Positions 6,931 to 8,322 of a stretch of DNA of 8,322 nucleotides are shown here, one piece after another. The stretch lies in assembly GCA_947573015.1 (NCBI GenBank), contig CANPDS010000103.1, positions 1-8,322 on the forward strand. Direction: 5' to 3'. The notes beneath the pieces were generated by a model. It saw nothing but the letters and a program-made list of their open reading frames with translations. It did not search any database and was not told where the DNA came from. This stretch comes from an uncultured Muribaculum sp. Lineage in GTDB: Bacteria > Bacteroidota > Bacteroidia > Bacteroidales > Muribaculaceae. The position numbers and the translations under genes are program-made. Every line of letters starts with the position of its first letter. The stretch's first letter is position 1.

Positions 6931-6984
6931 GGGGGCTGACTCGCCAGCCCCCGCCGCTCGGGCATCCCCTCTCGAGGAGAGAGG
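6931..6984. repeat. GC-rich double-hairpin repeat beside the IS30 remnant
   Basis: The first hairpin has perfect 8-base arms GGGGGCTG (6931-6938) and CAGCCCCC (6945-6952) around a six-base loop. The second has CCTCTC (6968-6973) and GAGAGG (6979-6984) around a five-base loop. The stretch is much more G+C-rich than its surroundings, has no coding potential I recognise, and looks like an interspersed palindromic repeat. It lies 30 bases outside the right end of the IS30 remnant. The 276-base gene-free stretch 6844-7119 otherwise holds the IS end, this repeat and the promoter at 7026-7057. Confidence 0.5.
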
Positions 6985-7025
6985 AATGGCTCTAAGCTTA
7001 AAACGACTAAAACTGTGCGTTTCTA

Positions 7026-7057
7026 TTTGGATTCTTCAGTTTGAGGCGTTATCTTTG
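7026..7057 (+). promoter_or_regulatory. Bacteroidota-type promoter of the zinc-ribbon lipoprotein gene
   Basis: TTTG (7026-7029) and TATCTTTG (7050-7057) are separated by 20 bases, matching TTTG-N19/20-TAnnTTTG at both boxes. The start codon at 7120 lies 62 bases after the -7 box, so a leader of about 55 bases is expected. This suggests the lipoprotein gene is transcribed on its own, independently of the IS remnants. Confidence 0.65.
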
Positions 7058-7119
7058 CTGCCATAGAAATCGCCGAGTCGCTTGAAAGGATGTAGGCCGT
7101 TATAAACCAATTCATTATT

Positions 7120-7824
7120 ATGAGACATTCTTTATCACTGGTCTTATTGTCGGTCGGCATGTTGCTTTCCGGCTGCGCCGACAAAAAAGCTGAAATCAAA
7201 TCCAATCTTTTGCCGGGCGACAAAGTGCTGATTGAAAAGCCGGATGAGATTTTTCTTTCCCTGAACAACGACTCCCTCGTTGTGCGTCATGATTTGAAGA
7301 GCAATGCGTGTGACACTATTTTTAATTCCGGCAAAAATCCTCGAAACCGAAGATTGGGTGTGTTAAACAACGATGAACATATTCTTATGTTTTTACAGCT
7401 GGAATCTGATTCTATTTTAGCGGCTTCCTACAATCTGAAAGACCAGCAAAGAAATTATTCCTCGTCTTACGGCATGGGGATTATGCCCTATCAGGGGACA
7501 GACAGCGTTAAGGTAGTGCTAGCACATAATACCGGCGAGGCCATCTACGAGGCATCATATTATATCCGTATGGACGCAACAGCTTCCCCGACCATGGCTC
7601 TCAACAAGGAGTTTTACACTATCCCGAAACAGAAAGCAAAGAGTTCGTCAGACGACCCGTTCCTTAGAGCTCTTTTCGGTTTCTCGTCAGGTGATGGACA
7701 CCAATACTGGTGGCAATGCACATGGTGTCATGAGTCTGTGAAGAGTAGTGGCGAGCCTCCACGTGCCGGATGTTACAGAAACAATGGTTATCACGTTTGG
7801 AATCGCGGTAGCCGGGCGGATTAA
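7120..7824 (+). CDS. Lipoprotein of unknown function with a C-terminal zinc-ribbon-like motif
   Basis: I do not recognise a named family. The 234-residue product has a signal peptide with lipobox LSGC (Cys19), so lipid anchoring in the envelope is predicted. Residues about 30-180 alternate hydrophobic and polar residues as in a beta-rich fold (for example FLSLNNDSLVVRHDLKSN, HILMFLQLESDSILAASYNL). After a short linker rich in Lys, Ser and Asp (about 168-180), the C terminus has an aromatic, metal-site-like pattern: YWWQCTWCHESV (Cys200, Cys203), GC at Cys218 and HVW with His225. CxxC-x14-C-x6-H could bind zinc, and small zinc-ribbon tails of the form C-x2-C...P...GC...H-x-W occur in other bacterial proteins. 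The gene is intact and has its own promoter. It looks more A+T-rich than dnaX and lies between two IS30 remnants, suggesting acquisition. A zinc site on a mature envelope protein, outside the cytoplasm, would be unusual. Confidence 0.8.
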   Translation: MRHSLSLVLLSVGMLLSGCADKKAEIKSNLLPGDKVLIEKPDEIFLSLNNDSLVVRHDLKSNACDTIFNSGKNPRNRRLGVLNNDEHILMFLQLESDSILAASYNLKDQQRNYSSSYGMGIMPYQGTDSVKVVLAHNTGEAIYEASYYIRMDATASPTMALNKEFYTIPKQKAKSSSDDPFLRALFGFSSGDGHQYWWQCTWCHESVKSSGEPPRAGCYRNNGYHVWNRGSRAD

Positions 7825-7833
7825 AAAAAATGC

Positions 7834-8006
7834 TTCTGTCACGAATATCACAACAAACTGATCAGGCAATATATACCCAAGGGAACCGACTTCAACGATA
7901 TTTCTGACCAAATGCTAAAAGAGATAATCATAAAAATAAACAGACGACCGGGGTTGAAACACGTTTTTCAACCCCGGTCGCAGAGTTCTTCAAATTTATT
8001 GCCTAA
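7834..8006 (+). pseudogene. IS30-family transposase, C-terminal fragment (second, different element)
   Basis: From about 7834 the sequence encodes EYHNKLIRQYIPKGTDFNDI and then SDQMLKEIIIKINRRP, equivalent to ENANKLIRKYIPKKSNF...EIQKKINRRP of the first element, so it begins around the last catalytic Glu. After CCG at 7948-7950 the frame shifts by one base within a perfect palindrome. The other frame then gives FSTPVAEFFKFIA and the ancestral stop TAA (8004-8006), parallel to FFQHVA-stop in the first element. Between the conserved Pro and the stop there are 53 bases, against 54 in the first element, confirming a one-base loss. About 55 of some 320 codons survive. The 5' part is missing: the join to the lipoprotein gene is at or near the run of eight A (7823-7830). 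It is clearly a different IS30 subtype from remnant 1. Confidence 0.8.
7945..7980. repeat. Perfect 15-bp inverted repeat, possible ruvC terminator
   Basis: CGACCGGGGTTGAAA (7945-7959) and its exact complement (7966-7980) flank a six-base loop. On the - strand the hairpin is followed by a T-rich tract (TCTGTTTATTTTTA), so it could end ruvC transcripts, whose stop codon is 77 bases upstream of the stem. On the + strand no T run follows. The right arm is native IS30 coding sequence, while the left arm replaces the codons expected between INRRP and FSTP, which is unusual. Confidence 0.75.
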
Positions 8007-8029
8007 TTTTGCACTTGCAGGTAGAATCT
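8004..8029. repeat. Terminal inverted repeat of IS30 remnant 2
   Basis: It begins with the ancestral transposase stop (TAATTTTGCACTTGC) and, when inverted, matches the 5844-5869 end of remnant 1 at 20 of 26 positions. The first eight bases, TAATTTTG, fit the Bacteroidota -7 consensus pointing out of the element, antisense to ruvC. I see no matching TTTG at the correct upstream distance. Confidence 0.65.
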
Positions 8030-8056
8030 GCGCGAGTAATTAGTCAAGGAAATGGA

Positions 8057-8322
8057 TCAGCGCACACGTCCTGGATTTTTAGCAATAAAATCTTTCCACG
8101 ATTTAGGACCCTTCGCAATAGCAGGCTTTTTTGACTCATAATAATGACACAATGCAGCCGCAAGAGCGTCGGTAGCATCCAGTTCAGGCAACAGACTCTC
8201 TCTCGGGATATTCAGAATGCGCCTCAACATCTCCTGTACCTGCTCTTTCGAAGCCGCACCGCTGCCTGTTATCGATAATTTTATAGAACGTGGCTCATAC
8301 TCAGTAATACATATATCACGGC
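8057..8322 (-). CDS. ruvC: Holliday junction endonuclease RuvC, C-terminal part (5' end outside window)
   Basis: RuvC is the dimeric nuclease that resolves Holliday junctions together with RuvAB at the end of homologous recombination. The visible 87 residues end at TGA (8059-8057). They show the family signature EYEPRSIKLSITGSGAASKE then QVQEMLRRILNI, followed by the last catalytic aspartates in LDATDALAAALCHYY (DxxD, equivalent to E. coli Asp138 and Asp141). The tail KGPKSWKDFIAKNPGRVR is a short basic extension. The visible part is intact. The IS30 remnant 2 terminal repeat ends 27 bases beyond the stop codon, so the insertion missed the gene. A palindrome at 7945-7980 may act as its terminator. 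Confidence 0.95.
   Translation of the reverse strand, partial: RDICITEYEPRSIKLSITGSGAASKEQVQEMLRRILNIPRESLLPELDATDALAAALCHYYESKKPAIAKGPKSWKDFIAKNPGRVR

Noticed and set aside
7023..7118. Small - strand frame with the protein-like start MNWFITAYILSSDSAISMAA
   Set aside because: It overlaps the predicted promoter and leader of the lipoprotein gene on the other strand, and I saw no promoter or homology for it. A small membrane peptide cannot be excluded.
1..8322. CRISPR array, tRNA, rRNA or a multi-gene defence island
   Set aside because: No regularly spaced direct repeats, no tRNA or rRNA-like sequence, and no cluster of effector genes are visible in the window.

Overview
The window looks like chromosomal DNA of a Bacteroidota species, most likely order Bacteroidales (a gut lineage such as Muribaculaceae is possible but not proven here). 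Three things support this: two promoters match the Bacteroidota form TTTG-N19/20-TAnnTTTG, the genes lack convincing Shine-Dalgarno sequences, and the glycyl-tRNA synthetase is the single-chain class II type. Four housekeeping gene ends or genes are close to textbook: glyS, dnaX, fmt and rplU-rpmA, with ruvC entering at the right edge.

Layout. Positions 1-4019 (+ strand) hold the 3' part of glyS, a LemA-family lipoprotein gene, an FKBP-type prolyl isomerase lipoprotein gene interrupted by one in-frame TAA, and dnaX (DNA polymerase III tau/gamma). dnaX meets fmt (- strand) tail to tail with only 5 bases between the stop codons. Further right on the - strand is the rplU-rpmA ribosomal protein operon, with a recognisable promoter upstream of rplU and a strong intrinsic terminator after rpmA.

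From about 5844 to 8029 the DNA is accessory. A decayed IS30-family element (about 1.06 kb, transposase on the - strand, at least two disabling lesions) is followed by a GC-rich palindromic repeat. Next comes a lipoprotein gene with its own promoter and a C-terminal zinc-ribbon-like Cys/His cluster. The segment closes with the last ~55 codons of a second, different IS30 transposase on the + strand. The outer ends of the two IS30 remnants are inverted copies of the same terminal repeat (20 of 26 bases match), so the segment resembles a worn composite transposon carrying one cargo gene. The rest of the window is core genes. ruvC (- strand, 5' part outside the window) resumes at 8057.

How the genes work together. 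The core genes serve translation (glyS, fmt, rplU, rpmA), replication (dnaX) and recombination (ruvC). The three lipoproteins act in the cell envelope. I see no CRISPR array, tRNA, rRNA or multi-gene defence system. The least explained items are the zinc-ribbon-like lipoprotein between the IS remnants, a perfect 15-bp palindrome that has replaced part of the second IS30 coding sequence, nested hairpins abutting the IS30 start codon, and the nonsense codon in the FKBP gene.
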